Part shown: positions 52,514-61,951 of the stretch, in pieces
How the letters are laid out: every line of letters starts with the position of its first letter
How positions within the stretch are numbered: the stretch's first letter is position 1
NCBI GenBank assembly: GCA_903923905.1
Contig: CAIXZH010000116.1
Coordinates: 1 to 64,000, forward strand
DNA: 64,000 nucleotides
Direction of reading: 5' to 3'
From: an uncultured Bacteroidia bacterium
GTDB taxonomy: Bacteria > Bacteroidota > Bacteroidia > Bacteroidales > Prolixibacteraceae
Position numbers and translations under genes: made by a program
Notes under the pieces: generated by a model
Database searches by the model: none
The model's input: the letters and a program-made list of their open reading frames with translations, nothing else
What the model was told of the DNA's origin: nothing

Positions 52514-55500
52514 TTATTTCACTTTTATCGTCTCAATCGAATTGTGCCCCAATTTGATTGCAATTCTTTTCCCAGTTACAGTGATAAGTTGTTGGTTTGA
52601 TTCAACCAGGTTGGTACGGTTGGCACTATTGATGTCTTTGAAACTTTCAAGGATGATATTCTGATCTTTCCCCGATGTTTCTACCATTCGGATTATTGCT
52701 TCGTCACTGTCTTCAGCCTTTTTGAAGGTCGATATTTCCACATCTGACTGATCAGTCTTGAGGAAACTAAGGGTTTCAGGGAGCAACGCATTTTCAAACT
52801 GATGGATTTGTTTTACGGCCATCAGTTTTTCGTTTGACTCACGTCCAAACAGGGCGCCATTTTGCCATCCGGGCTTGTGCGAAGTCATCGAGAAGCTGAA
52901 GGAGTGATCGCCGGTTTGCAGGTAGTCATTCCCTTCCCAGTGGCAGCTCTTTCTTGAGGCGAGCAGGATGGGTTGCAATACCTGGTTTTTAACCGGCTGG
53001 TCGGTCGGGTCTATCCAATCTGCTACAGCAACAGAGGAGGTTAGGGTTACGCCAAAACCGGCATTGCTTGAGCTGATCCAGTTTTGTATTCCACGCGGAT
53101 GAATATTCTTGCATTCAGTCTGGTAACGTTCCCCTGCAGCACCTTCGATCTCATCTTTGCCCACCTCCACAACGCCAAACGGAACTTCATAGGCCACCTT
53201 GCCATCCGTCATATTCAACGGGAGAGCCATGCGGAATTCGTGGTAAAGAACACCTTCCCAGTTTAGGAGCTGTGTTTCGAAGTCAATCCGTTTTTGGTCG
53301 TGGAAGAATTTGATCCGTTGTTCAACCACTGCATATTTAATGTGCTGACGATATTTATAGCAGGTGAAAACTGGTCCGTCCTCCTCAATCTCCCATTTGG
53401 TCGGGTAATTGCCGGTTTTGTCAAAATCCTTCATGTCGGGTTTTTGAATGTCCGAAAATTCACCAGCTCCGTTCCCTTCAGAGTGCATGGTAAATATTTC
53501 ACCCGCTTTAAATTTCGCAGGATCTACCAGTTCCTGGTTCAATTCTTTATCATAGATGGAAGATAACCCTCCGTCTGCAAAGGTCAGCCTGTAAAACCGG
53601 TTTTCTGCCTGTTTTTGAAATTCGGGTAAGGATTTCGGTTCAGATTTCTTTAAAGAATGAAGAAAGAAGGTCCGGTAGCCGATTGAAGGAATATTTTCAG
53701 CGATAAACTGAAGCGTGGCAGATTTGAGCGATCCGTCTTCGAAATAGCTGGCTGAACTTAATTGACTTTTGACCTCTTTCCCCGCTCCATCCGCGAGTTC
53801 AAGTCCGAAGGCCTCTGCTTTATCAAAGCTCAGCCGGGTACAAACCTTATCTGACCGGAGTTCATTCATACTATTAAACACTACTAATGGAGCCCCTTTA
53901 TGCGTGTCGGTTTTAATTTTAGAGGCCAAATCATTCAGGTTTTGATCCACAATTTTTTCGGCTTCGGCCTTTGCGAATTCATATTTTGAATGGAACCAGT
54001 CGTCGGTAATGTCACCATGTTTGCCGCCCCAGCCATGGTCGGGATAGATCTTGGCCTCCCAGGCTTTAGTTAACCGCTCCAGGGGATAATTGGCAAAAGA
54101 GCCGTCAATCAACGCGTTGATGGTCGATAACTTCTCGGCAACCGGAAGTAAAATATCGGCTTCGCGGCTGGCTTTTAATGCTTTCTCGTGTGAAGGCCCG
54201 TGAATATATAACCAGACAGCTGGACGTTCCCCAATAATTTTGGGCAATTCGGGTTTCTGGTCCAACAATATCTTGAAAAATTCCGGTGCGGAGGCTATCT
54301 TGAATTTAGGAAGGGTTACCGGCACATTTTTACTCTGCCCGTCGGGAAGTTCATGGATATTTTCCCAATTCTTAATCAGCTGGCTATAATCTTTCGATGG
54401 ACTCATATCGTTGTCCGAAAGAATGGGAATTACCGGAGAGGCTGTTTTCGAATTGTAGAATTTTTGCCAGTACATCGAAGAAGTGGCAATATATTGTGCC
54501 GCTTCGGGAAAATTCTTTCCCAGTGATCCAAACGCATCACCGTAATGCCCGGGGGAATATACGGTAACGTAAGATCCGTCGGGACTGTACCAGTTAAATA
54601 CTCCCCGTTTTATCCGGCTGATCATCATGTATTTTGTTCCAGCCTTTTGCATAATTTGAGGCATCTGAAGGGTTCTGCCGGGAACATCCTCATTCCAGTA
54701 AACCGTGGCGTCATAATTAAATTCATCCTTCAGCCACTTCGTCCCGAAATAGAACATCCGTGCCAGCGACTCCCCTGAATACATCTCCTCGTATGGCTGG
54801 ATAAATCCTGATCCTGCAGCGATCCGGCCGTCGGCAAACATTTGACGAAGCAGTGGCTTTTTATCGGGATGACGCTGGGTATATTCCCTGATCATCAGGG
54901 CATCTTCGATATCAAAATGGTAATTTTTATCTTTTTCCGCCATTTTCAACAGGGGAGTGATCAGCATGGTATCGCGTTCAATTACACATTTTTCAGGGGA
55001 GTCCATCCATGCAATATCCTGGTGACTTGAATTCATGAGTAAAATCTGACCTTTTCCAAGGATCGAACCCGAGAGTTTAAGCAGATCCGAAACGGTAGAT
55101 GGATTATAGGTACGGTGTGCTTCAACAATGATTTTATTATCCTCGGTTTTGCATTCAATGCTTAGAACTGCTTTATGGAGCAAGAGTGTGTTTCCCGTCA
55201 CTTCACCAAGGGAAGATACCGAAATGAGCTCTCCTTCCGGATCATTGAGTTTGAACGGATGGTTTTTGGCAGAAAGGGGGAGTGTAAAGATTGCTTCCGA
55301 ATCTGAGGTTCCCTGTTTCAGGTTGATCTTCCTGGTTTTCCCGCAAGAGGTTAAACTGAGTTCATTGCCGGTCAGATATTCGGGAGCCTGCAGCAGGCAT
55401 TCCAGTGAACCGTTTTTTTCTTCGGCGGTCAACTTCACCGGGATATCATACTTTGCTGAGTTTTGCAGATAGGCTATGGCATCGGTTGCCTGAAAAACGA

Positions 55501-56062
55501 TGAGCCAGTCAGTATTCTTATTGGCCCTGCCGGTGATTCCTATTTTCTGAACAGTCCCTTTGTTGAGCCAGCTTACCGGTGCAATCATCGACATGTAGCC
55601 ATGGGCACCCTGCTGATCGTCTGTGTTAACGACGGTAAACGCAAGTTTGCCCCCTTCAGGTGTGGTGATTTCCCACTCTCTGTTCATGGGAGCAGGGATT
55701 TCAAACCTTTTGGTTCCATTCACGAACACGTCAAAGATATTCTTGTCGGTGGTCAGATTGATTGATGCGATCCATAGAAAACCTGCATTTGGCTCTGAAT
55801 AGTTTGCCGACAGCGGTTGCGTTTCCCATTCAATCGCCATTTGTCCGTTTGAACAGCGGGTAATCATCCCGTCGGTCACATCGTTCCTGAACGTGTGATA
55901 GGAAAAGGTATTTTCTCCTGTGTTTTTTTGAAATCCTTCCATCCAGTTTTTGGATTTTCCGGCCAAATCGTACAGCACTTTATGCCGATCGTTTTCTGCG
56001 AATGCATTTCCTGCTGTCATTTGCAACACCAGGACGATCACTAATATTTCAAACTTGTTCAT
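52514..56062 (-). CDS. Alpha-mannosidase-like, glycoside hydrolase family 38
   Basis: A secreted 1182-residue protein. A signal peptide ends near GNAFAE. An N-terminal beta-rich extension of about 330 residues precedes the GH38 catalytic domain with LLMNSSHQDIAWMD (metal-binding His-x-Asp), IEDALMIREY and the candidate nucleophile aspartate in YWNEDVPGRTLQMPQIM, followed by KYMMISRIKRG. The C-terminal half is the usual large beta-sandwich region. The HQDIAW form replaces the common HxDxxW with fewer aromatic residues. It probably trims alpha-mannosides. A 2-epimerase gene lies 22 bp upstream in the same operon. Confidence 0.9.
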   Translation of the reverse strand: MNKFEILVIVLVLQMTAGNAFAENDRHKVLYDLAGKSKNWMEGFQKNTGENTFSYHTFRNDVTDGMITRCSNGQMAIEWETQPLSANYSEPNAGFLWIASINLTTDKNIFDVFVNGTKRFEIPAPMNREWEITTPEGGKLAFTVVNTDDQQGAHGYMSMIAPVSWLNKGTVQKIGITGRANKNTDWLIVFQATDAIAYLQNSAKYDIPVKLTAEEKNGSLECLLQAPEYLTGNELSLTSCGKTRKINLKQGTSDSEAIFTLPLSAKNHPFKLNDPEGELISVSSLGEVTGNTLLLHKAVLSIECKTEDNKIIVEAHRTYNPSTVSDLLKLSGSILGKGQILLMNSSHQDIAWMDSPEKCVIERDTMLITPLLKMAEKDKNYHFDIEDALMIREYTQRHPDKKPLLRQMFADGRIAAGSGFIQPYEEMYSGESLARMFYFGTKWLKDEFNYDATVYWNEDVPGRTLQMPQIMQKAGTKYMMISRIKRGVFNWYSPDGSYVTVYSPGHYGDAFGSLGKNFPEAAQYIATSSMYWQKFYNSKTASPVIPILSDNDMSPSKDYSQLIKNWENIHELPDGQSKNVPVTLPKFKIASAPEFFKILLDQKPELPKIIGERPAVWLYIHGPSHEKALKASREADILLPVAEKLSTINALIDGSFANYPLERLTKAWEAKIYPDHGWGGKHGDITDDWFHSKYEFAKAEAEKIVDQNLNDLASKIKTDTHKGAPLVVFNSMNELRSDKVCTRLSFDKAEAFGLELADGAGKEVKSQLSSASYFEDGSLKSATLQFIAENIPSIGYRTFFLHSLKKSEPKSLPEFQKQAENRFYRLTFADGGLSSIYDKELNQELVDPAKFKAGEIFTMHSEGNGAGEFSDIQKPDMKDFDKTGNYPTKWEIEEDGPVFTCYKYRQHIKYAVVEQRIKFFHDQKRIDFETQLLNWEGVLYHEFRMALPLNMTDGKVAYEVPFGVVEVGKDEIEGAAGERYQTECKNIHPRGIQNWISSSNAGFGVTLTSSVAVADWIDPTDQPVKNQVLQPILLASRKSCHWEGNDYLQTGDHSFSFSMTSHKPGWQNGALFGRESNEKLMAVKQIHQFENALLPETLSFLKTDQSDVEISTFKKAEDSDEAIIRMVETSGKDQNIILESFKDINSANRTNLVESNQQLITVTGKRIAIKLGHNSIETIKVK

Positions 56063-56084
56063 AATGAAGTTATTTCAGATGTTT

Positions 56085-57338
56085 TTATGCGGTTAATGAT
56101 TTGATTCTGCCGATGAGTTCCATCATGGCTCTTCCGTTGTGATAGGGACATTTCCACGGGTCAATTTTCCAGTCATTTCGGTAAAACGGCGATGGATCGT
56201 TCTCCGGTTCAATGAGGTATGGAATGCCCAGCCGGTTTACTTTGGTGAACCATTCCCCGTTCCGGTGGTCAATCATGCAATTATTCACAAAATCCCAGGA
56301 TAGTTTTAACTTTTCCCAATAGTGGTTATCCGAAGTCAATTGGAGGCCATTCATCAATGCAACCAAAGTTTCGGCTTGCGGCCACCAGTGTTTGTTGGTT
56401 CGGAGATGGCTTCCAAACCGGGTTGATTCGAGGAATAACCCACCGTCTTTGTCGATTCCGACCCGGTCAACAGCTTCTAGCATTTTGATGCATAGAGGCC
56501 TCATTTTTTGGATAATTTCCTGATTACCCAGGATTTCTGCGGCTTCCCATAGCAGCCACGATGCTTCAATATCGTGTCCAAAAGAGCAGGTTCCTTTGGA
56601 TTCTTCCGTTTCAATGAATTGCTCATCAAAGAAAATACCCAGGTGACCGGTTTCCCGGATTATCTTATCCAGGAATAATTCCAGCAATTCCTTAAGCCGC
56701 TTTCCAACCAGATCATCTTTACAGACTTTGTAAAATGCGGCGTAGGCTTCCATGATATGGAGGTGGGTATTCATCGATCGGGGCTCATTGTTGTCTGCCA
56801 TCCGGTTTTCGGAATAGACCTGCCAGTCACGTGTAAAAGCTTCCAGATATCCCGGATTTTGGGGATCTTTGGTTTTCTCTTCAAGTAAAAGGAAATAATC
56901 CCTGAGCTGACTCAGAAGCTCGGGATCACCCTTGAATTCATAGTATTTGCTCAGCGCATAAAGGACAAAGGCCTGCGCATAAGTATGTTTGATATCGTCG
57001 AGTGGTCTGTTTTCTGAGTTTATGCTCATCAGATAACCCCCGTTCACCGGATCGGCAAAATATTTGGCCAGCACCTGATAAGCCCGGTCAGCTATTTCGG
57101 CGTATTGCCGGTTGCCGAAATTCTTTGCAGCTTCGGCAAAGGTCCATAAAATACGGGCATTCAACACGCACGACCTGGGTGCATCAGGGATTGGATTTCC
57201 GGTCATATCAACTGCTCCGTAAAAGCCATCCCCGTTTTTTTCGACTGCATATTTTATCCAGAATGCTAAGATATCATCATGCAATTCAGTTTCGAAAATC
57301 CTAGAATACGCTAATAATTCCGTCCTTAAAGATTCCAT
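56085..57338 (-). CDS. Cellobiose/mannobiose 2-epimerase (AGE superfamily)
   Basis: A cytoplasmic (alpha/alpha)6-barrel epimerase of 417 residues. Key stretches are DGFYGAVDMTGNP, KHTYAQAFVLYALSKYYE, MNTHLHIMEAYAAFYK (catalytic-site histidine), TCSFGHDIEASWLLWEAAE and HWWPQAETLVALMNG. These fit cellobiose 2-epimerases, which convert beta-1,4-mannobiose to mannosyl-glucose in Bacteroides mannan use. N-acylglucosamine 2-epimerase is the alternative, but the SFGHDIE motif favours disaccharides. Its place before the GH38 gene supports mannose-glycan metabolism. Confidence 0.88.
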   Translation of the reverse strand: MESLRTELLAYSRIFETELHDDILAFWIKYAVEKNGDGFYGAVDMTGNPIPDAPRSCVLNARILWTFAEAAKNFGNRQYAEIADRAYQVLAKYFADPVNGGYLMSINSENRPLDDIKHTYAQAFVLYALSKYYEFKGDPELLSQLRDYFLLLEEKTKDPQNPGYLEAFTRDWQVYSENRMADNNEPRSMNTHLHIMEAYAAFYKVCKDDLVGKRLKELLELFLDKIIRETGHLGIFFDEQFIETEESKGTCSFGHDIEASWLLWEAAEILGNQEIIQKMRPLCIKMLEAVDRVGIDKDGGLFLESTRFGSHLRTNKHWWPQAETLVALMNGLQLTSDNHYWEKLKLSWDFVNNCMIDHRNGEWFTKVNRLGIPYLIEPENDPSPFYRNDWKIDPWKCPYHNGRAMMELIGRIKSLTA

Positions 57339-57474
57339 AATAGTGTGAGGGTATAGTTAACTATTACAAACTTCGAAATTTTTTACTAGTCTGAAAATAA
57401 AATTCGAGGTTTTGTAAGTTATTAATAATCAATTTAAATTATGCGGATATTTTTTATTTATGAAAGTAGTTCTT

Positions 57475-57482
57475 TAGTTTTG
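57475..57482 (+). promoter_or_regulatory. Candidate promoter of the redox operon
   Basis: TAGTTTTG, 30 nt before the cytochrome start codon, fits TAnnTTTG. A T-rich TTTAT lies about 19-22 nt upstream. Confidence 0.4.
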
Positions 57483-57511
57483 TGTAACAACTTACTAAAC
57501 ACACTTTCAAC

Positions 57512-58021
57512 ATGCCACTACACATTAAGCGCCTCATCGGCGTATTTGCTATTTTTATAGCATTGTTTCTGGTCATGCGCCAGGTTTTAAGACCAAGCTC
57601 TTTTGGCGAGTTAGGCCATTTCCGTGCAAAGGCTATCAATGAGAATGCCTTGAGGCCAATGCACTATACAGTTGCCGACAGCTGTACGAAATGCCATAAG
57701 GATATCCGTTCGGATAAGGATCTGGGATTTCATATTAAACTTAAGTGTGAGGTCTGCCATGGACCAGGATTAAAGCATGCACTTTATGCCAATCGGTTTA
57801 AAAATAAAGAATTGCCAGATTCGCTCCTTCTCTACAAGCCGGGAGAGCGGAAAGACTGTGCCATATGCCACAATATGAACAGGGCAAGGATCAAAATTCA
57901 ATTTGATACCATTAATACCACAATGGTTCACCAGGTAAATGTGATGAAACACCACGTGACCGATCCAAAAACGAAAGAAGCTTTGAAATGTATTGACTGT
58001 CATAATCCTCATCAGCCATGA
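57512..58021 (+). CDS. Membrane-anchored tetraheme cytochrome c
   Basis: A 169-residue periplasmic electron carrier held by an N-terminal membrane segment (LIGVFAIFIALFLVM). Four CxxCH haem sites are visible: CTKCH, CEVCH, CAICH and CIDCH, with extra histidines as possible axial ligands. The size and anchor resemble small NapC/NrfH- or c3-like donors. Its stop overlaps the start of the ferredoxin gene (ATGA), so translation is coupled. It is the first gene of a four-gene operon and probably takes electrons from, or gives them to, the quinone-reactive membrane subunit. Confidence 0.9.
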   Translation: MPLHIKRLIGVFAIFIALFLVMRQVLRPSSFGELGHFRAKAINENALRPMHYTVADSCTKCHKDIRSDKDLGFHIKLKCEVCHGPGLKHALYANRFKNKELPDSLLLYKPGERKDCAICHNMNRARIKIQFDTINTTMVHQVNVMKHHVTDPKTKEALKCIDCHNPHQP

Positions 58022-58785
58022 ACGAAGACACAACTAAACTTTCCAGAAGAAATTTCTTCAAGGCCGGAACCGTTCTGGCCAGCGGGGTAGCGATAGCCTC
58101 AACCCTGGCACCTTATGATGGTTTGCTTTTTGCTGCTGAAGCCCCCGGCGCAAAAGGGAAATGGTATGGAATCGGGATCGATATCAATAAGTGTATCGGT
58201 TGCGGAAAATGTGCAAATGCTTGTAAACAAGAGAATAATGTCCCAAAGGATCCTTTCTATTTCCGGTCATGGGTGGAGCAGTATACCATCAAAAACGATG
58301 GCTCAATCCTGGTTGAATCACCCAACGGAGGGATTGACGGATTTAAACAATCGGTTCCGGATGGTGATATTTACAAATCGTTCTTTGTGCCCAAAATGTG
58401 TAATCATTGCGCGAAATCACCCTGCACCCAGGTTTGCCCGGTTGGAGCTACCTTCGAAACAGAAGAGGGGATCGTGCTGGTTGATGAGACCTATTGCATC
58501 GGCTGCCGGTATTGCGTCCAGGCATGTCCTTACGGATGCCGGTATATTCACCCTGAAAAGGGGACGGTCGATAAGTGCACACTCTGCTTTCACCGCCTGA
58601 AAAAGGGGTTGCAACCTGCCTGTTTTGAAATTTGTCCGACTGAAGCCCGAATTTTTGGGGATTTAAATGATCCGAAAAGTAAACTGAACTACTTTTTGAA
58701 AAATCATACCTGCATGGTGATTAAACCACATCTCAACACAGGTTCAAAATTATTTTATAACGCATTAACGCCGGAGGTAAGATAA
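58018..58785 (+). CDS. Tat-exported four-cluster [4Fe-4S] ferredoxin subunit (DmsB/NrfC-like)
   Basis: A 255-residue periplasmic iron-sulfur protein. The N-terminus is a twin-arginine signal (LSRRNFFKAGTVLASGVAIA). Four cysteine groups for [4Fe-4S] clusters are CIGCGKCANACKQ, CNHCAKSPCTQVCPVGA, CIGCRYCVQACPYGC and CTLCFHRLKKGLQPACFEICP. This is the electron-transfer subunit of molybdopterin-type and NrfD-type complexes. It is coupled to the cytochrome gene upstream and to the NrfD-like gene downstream. Confidence 0.94.
   Translation: MNEDTTKLSRRNFFKAGTVLASGVAIASTLAPYDGLLFAAEAPGAKGKWYGIGIDINKCIGCGKCANACKQENNVPKDPFYFRSWVEQYTIKNDGSILVESPNGGIDGFKQSVPDGDIYKSFFVPKMCNHCAKSPCTQVCPVGATFETEEGIVLVDETYCIGCRYCVQACPYGCRYIHPEKGTVDKCTLCFHRLKKGLQPACFEICPTEARIFGDLNDPKSKLNYFLKNHTCMVIKPHLNTGSKLFYNALTPEVR
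58773..58778 (+). promoter_or_regulatory. Strong ribosome binding site before the NrfD-like gene
   Basis: GGAGGT lies 8 nt before the ATG at 58787, inside the end of the ferredoxin gene. Strong sites of this kind are rare in Bacteroidota. Confidence 0.6.
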
Positions 58786-58786
58786 C

Positions 58787-59986
58787 ATGACTGAACATTT
58801 ACAAAACCTATACGAAGTTCTATCCAAAGTGGAAGGATATGTTTATCCTAACGAGATTGAACTAAACTGGAGTATCCTTATTGTACTCTATCCTTACATT
58901 ACCGGGTTGGTTGCAGGTGCATTTATACTCGCCTCGCTGGAGCGTATCTTCAAGGTCCGGATTCTTAAACCAACCTATGGTATTGCACTTCTGACCGCAT
59001 TTTCGTTTATGCTGGTTGCAACCATGCCATTAGTGAGTCACCTTGGTAAACCGTTACGGGCCTACGAAATCATGATCACGCCTCATTCGAGTTCCGCGAT
59101 GGCGATCTTTGGCTTTGTCTATCTGTGGTACCTCATGGTCGTCCTCTTCCTGGAAATCTGGTTTGATTACCGTCGTGATATGGTGATCTGGGCCAATGGA
59201 ACAACCGGGTTCAAACGATTTTTGTACAAACTCCTTTCGCTCTGGACTACTGATATTTCCCCCAAAGCGGTTGCACTCGATGACCGGATCGGGTATATTG
59301 TTACCGTGATTGGGGTTCCCTCCGCATTTTTGCTCCACGGATATGTCGGATTTATTTTTGGTTCGATAAAGGCAAATCCTTGGTGGTCAACAGTATTGAT
59401 GCCTGTGATCTTCCTCTTCTCGGCCATGGTATCGGGAATCGCCCTGGTCATGCTGATCTACATCGTTTTAAGCAAGATCAGAAAGCAAATCGTTGATATG
59501 GATTGCCTCGATACCATCGCCAAGTACCTGTTTTATATCCTGATTATTGATTTTACCCTCGAAGGATTAGACCAGATTCACCGGATTTATGTGGCGGAAG
59601 AATCATTTGAGGCATTGCATAAACTGGTATTTGGAAAACTTTTTTATTCCCTGTTCATCTATCAGGGATTAATGGGTACAATTGTCCCCCTGCTGACCCT
59701 GGGAACTCTTCAGTTTTACAAGCCAAAGGCAAAGATAAGAAGGGCCATTTATCTGATTCTCCCGGTACTTGTTTTAATGGGAATCTTCTTTATGCGTTGG
59801 AATGTAGTTATCGGAGGACAGCTGTTTTCTAAAAGCTTTTATGGCTATACCACCTTTAAAACCGGACTTATTGGGACTGAAGGATATTTGATGGCTGCCA
59901 CCTGGCTTATCGTTCCGTTTCTGATTTTATCTTTTCTCCTTTGGCTTTTGCCACCCTGGAAAAAAATCGAAACAAGTCATGAATAG
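58787..59986 (+). CDS. NrfD/PsrC-like quinone-reactive membrane subunit
   Basis: An inner-membrane protein of 399 residues with about ten membrane segments. Typical parts are WSILIVLYPYITGLVAGAFILASLERIF near the start, AFSFMLVATMPLVSHLGKPLRAYEIM and the last segments with FFMRWNVVIGGQLFSK. NrfD proteins exchange electrons with the quinone pool and pass them to a ferredoxin subunit, here the adjacent gene. No catalytic molybdopterin protein is encoded nearby, so the final electron acceptor or donor is unknown. Confidence 0.92.
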   Translation: MTEHLQNLYEVLSKVEGYVYPNEIELNWSILIVLYPYITGLVAGAFILASLERIFKVRILKPTYGIALLTAFSFMLVATMPLVSHLGKPLRAYEIMITPHSSSAMAIFGFVYLWYLMVVLFLEIWFDYRRDMVIWANGTTGFKRFLYKLLSLWTTDISPKAVALDDRIGYIVTVIGVPSAFLLHGYVGFIFGSIKANPWWSTVLMPVIFLFSAMVSGIALVMLIYIVLSKIRKQIVDMDCLDTIAKYLFYILIIDFTLEGLDQIHRIYVAEESFEALHKLVFGKLFYSLFIYQGLMGTIVPLLTLGTLQFYKPKAKIRRAIYLILPVLVLMGIFFMRWNVVIGGQLFSKSFYGYTTFKTGLIGTEGYLMAATWLIVPFLILSFLLWLLPPWKKIETSHE

Positions 59987-59990
59987 GAGG
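59985..59990 (+). promoter_or_regulatory. Strong ribosome binding site before the last operon gene
   Basis: A perfect AGGAGG overlaps the NrfD stop codon and lies 8 nt before the ATG at 59999, supporting that start. Confidence 0.65.
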
Positions 59991-59998
59991 AGCGAAAT

Positions 59999-61660
59999 AT
60001 GGATCGTATCCATTTAAATCAGGAAGATATCCAAAAAATCCTGATCCGTTTAGATGTGCTTGAAGACCGGATTGCCTCCCTGGAAGCGGAACGGGATCAA
60101 TTCAAACAGGTTCAGGGTAATGGGGAACAGGCAACGGAGGAGTCTGAGGAGGAATTTTCGGACGTGAATATCTCGATAAGCTCCTTGTTTGAAACCAAGC
60201 TTGGTGAATATGGTTTGGCCTGGCTGGGAAACATCGTGCTGTTTTTTGCCATCGCCTTCCTGTGGCAATATTTTAACGATCAGGGGAAATCGTTTGTTTC
60301 CCTGGTAGTTGGACTGGTAAGTGTTGGCTCGGTCTTCATCTTGTCCCGCCTCGCCCGGAAGAGCTTTGCCTATCTTTCTGAAATTTTCAGGCTTTTTGGG
60401 GTTTTTATTTTATATTTTATTCTGCTCAGACTGCATTTCTATACGAATAATCCTTTGGTAACCAGTGGAATATTGGCTGTTTCGTTATTGCTGATTGTGA
60501 TTGGGGTACTTTACTATGAGGCTGTTCATAAAGGGTCTCCTGTTTTGGTGGGAATAGCTTCAACGCTGGCTGTAATCACCGCTTTTGTTTGCAATTCCAC
60601 TCAGCCGTTCTTCCTGATTTCACTGGCAGGTTCAGCATTAGTTGTCTTTTTCTTTTGGAAATACAACTGGTGGAAGCCGATGGTCTATGTTTTGTGTCTC
60701 ACTTATTTTACCTGCCTGGTCTGGTTGTTGAAGAGTCACACTCCCGTGGCTAAAGCGGGTGAGGATTTGACCTTTCACTTTGCATTTGCCTATGTTTCAA
60801 TAATAACCGCAGTTTATTCGCTAGTTGCCTTCCGGAAAAAGAATCCATTATTTCCTGAATCTTCAATACTCACTACAATCCTTCTTTCCGGGATGGGCTA
60901 TTCCGTTTTAATCCTGGTTTTGGTTTTATCACATTTTCCTAAGGCCTATATCCCATTTTTTACCATTATTTCGGTTTATAGCATTGGCTATTCGATTATG
61001 CTAAAGCTCTATTCGGAGTGGAAATACTCCCCGGCACTTTATGCCTTATTTGGATTCTTTGCCATAAGTGTGACCATCAACGGGATCTACCATATCCCCG
61101 ATTCCTTTATGCTTCTGATCTGCCAGAGTTTTTTGGTGCTGGTGCTGGCGCTCTGGTACCGGTCGCATATTATTACACTTATAAATACTTTTCTGCTCAT
61201 CTTTCTGGCGATAGGTTACTATAATCTTTCAGGTGAACTAAACTCAGTCAATTTTTCTATTTCGGCCGTAGCTTTCCTATCCGCCAGGCTGATTAACTGG
61301 CAAAAGGAGCGGTTAAATATCAAGACTGACTTTATACGGAATATTTACCTTGTTATCCTCTTCTTTTCATTGCTTTACGCGACCTTCAAAGGATTGCCCG
61401 GACAGTATATCACGGTTACCTGGTTGCTGATTTCAGGGGTTTATTTTGTATTAAGTATCCTGATCCGGAGCATTAAGTACCGGTGGATGGGGATGGCTAA
61501 TCTGATCGTTTCGGCATTCTATCTTTTTCTGGTAGATATGGCCAAGACCGATCTTATTTTCAGAATCCTTGCATTTCTTGCTTTTGCAATTATTTCTATT
61601 GGGATTTCGACCTTTTATGTAAAAAAATTCAAAAAGAGGGATGCAGGTCCGGAAGAATGA
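59999..61660 (+). CDS. Large polytopic membrane protein (DUF2339-like)
   Basis: A 553-residue inner-membrane protein. An N-terminal coiled coil (IQKILIRLDVLEDRIASLEAERDQF) and an acidic linker (EQATEESEEEFSD) precede about fifteen hydrophobic segments beginning GEYGLAWLGNIVLFFAIAFLW. The plan of coiled coil plus many helices resembles the DUF2339 family, whose function is unknown. It follows the NrfD-like gene by 12 bp with a strong Shine-Dalgarno sequence, so it is part of the redox operon and might hold or modulate the complex. Confidence 0.7.
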   Translation: MDRIHLNQEDIQKILIRLDVLEDRIASLEAERDQFKQVQGNGEQATEESEEEFSDVNISISSLFETKLGEYGLAWLGNIVLFFAIAFLWQYFNDQGKSFVSLVVGLVSVGSVFILSRLARKSFAYLSEIFRLFGVFILYFILLRLHFYTNNPLVTSGILAVSLLLIVIGVLYYEAVHKGSPVLVGIASTLAVITAFVCNSTQPFFLISLAGSALVVFFFWKYNWWKPMVYVLCLTYFTCLVWLLKSHTPVAKAGEDLTFHFAFAYVSIITAVYSLVAFRKKNPLFPESSILTTILLSGMGYSVLILVLVLSHFPKAYIPFFTIISVYSIGYSIMLKLYSEWKYSPALYALFGFFAISVTINGIYHIPDSFMLLICQSFLVLVLALWYRSHIITLINTFLLIFLAIGYYNLSGELNSVNFSISAVAFLSARLINWQKERLNIKTDFIRNIYLVILFFSLLYATFKGLPGQYITVTWLLISGVYFVLSILIRSIKYRWMGMANLIVSAFYLFLVDMAKTDLIFRILAFLAFAIISIGISTFYVKKFKKRDAGPEE

Positions 61661-61951
61661 TAAAAAATAATTTACCTCTTTTGCCTGTAGGGCATAAATC
61701 TCAATAGAATAGCAAACCAACGAATAACCTTTGTCAGTTAGGACATTAACAGGTAATTGGTTAATTCCTAAGGGAAATTTGTTTTCAGTATTTTTCTTTT
61801 CTATTGATTTTTATCTCTTACGGAGAAATTTAACCAGTTAAGATGTTACGGTACACGGTACCTGATTCAACTGTATTTTCACTCCTGTTCTACAAACAGA
61901 AACGGTGCTCTGCACCTCAGAGTATTTAGTGCAATAAATTAGTCTTACTCC
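61661..61951. other. Intergenic, nothing clear
   Basis: The 291 bp between convergent genes hold no ORF of note and no clear terminator hairpin. Two heptamer-like units (GGTAATT GGTTAAT, near 61755) recall the repeats at 51.8 kb but are too few to call. Confidence 0.3.

Noticed and set aside
57512-61660. A complete nitrite reductase or DMSO reductase operon
   Set aside because: No NrfA-type pentahaem catalytic protein or molybdopterin subunit is encoded; only the electron-transfer parts are seen.
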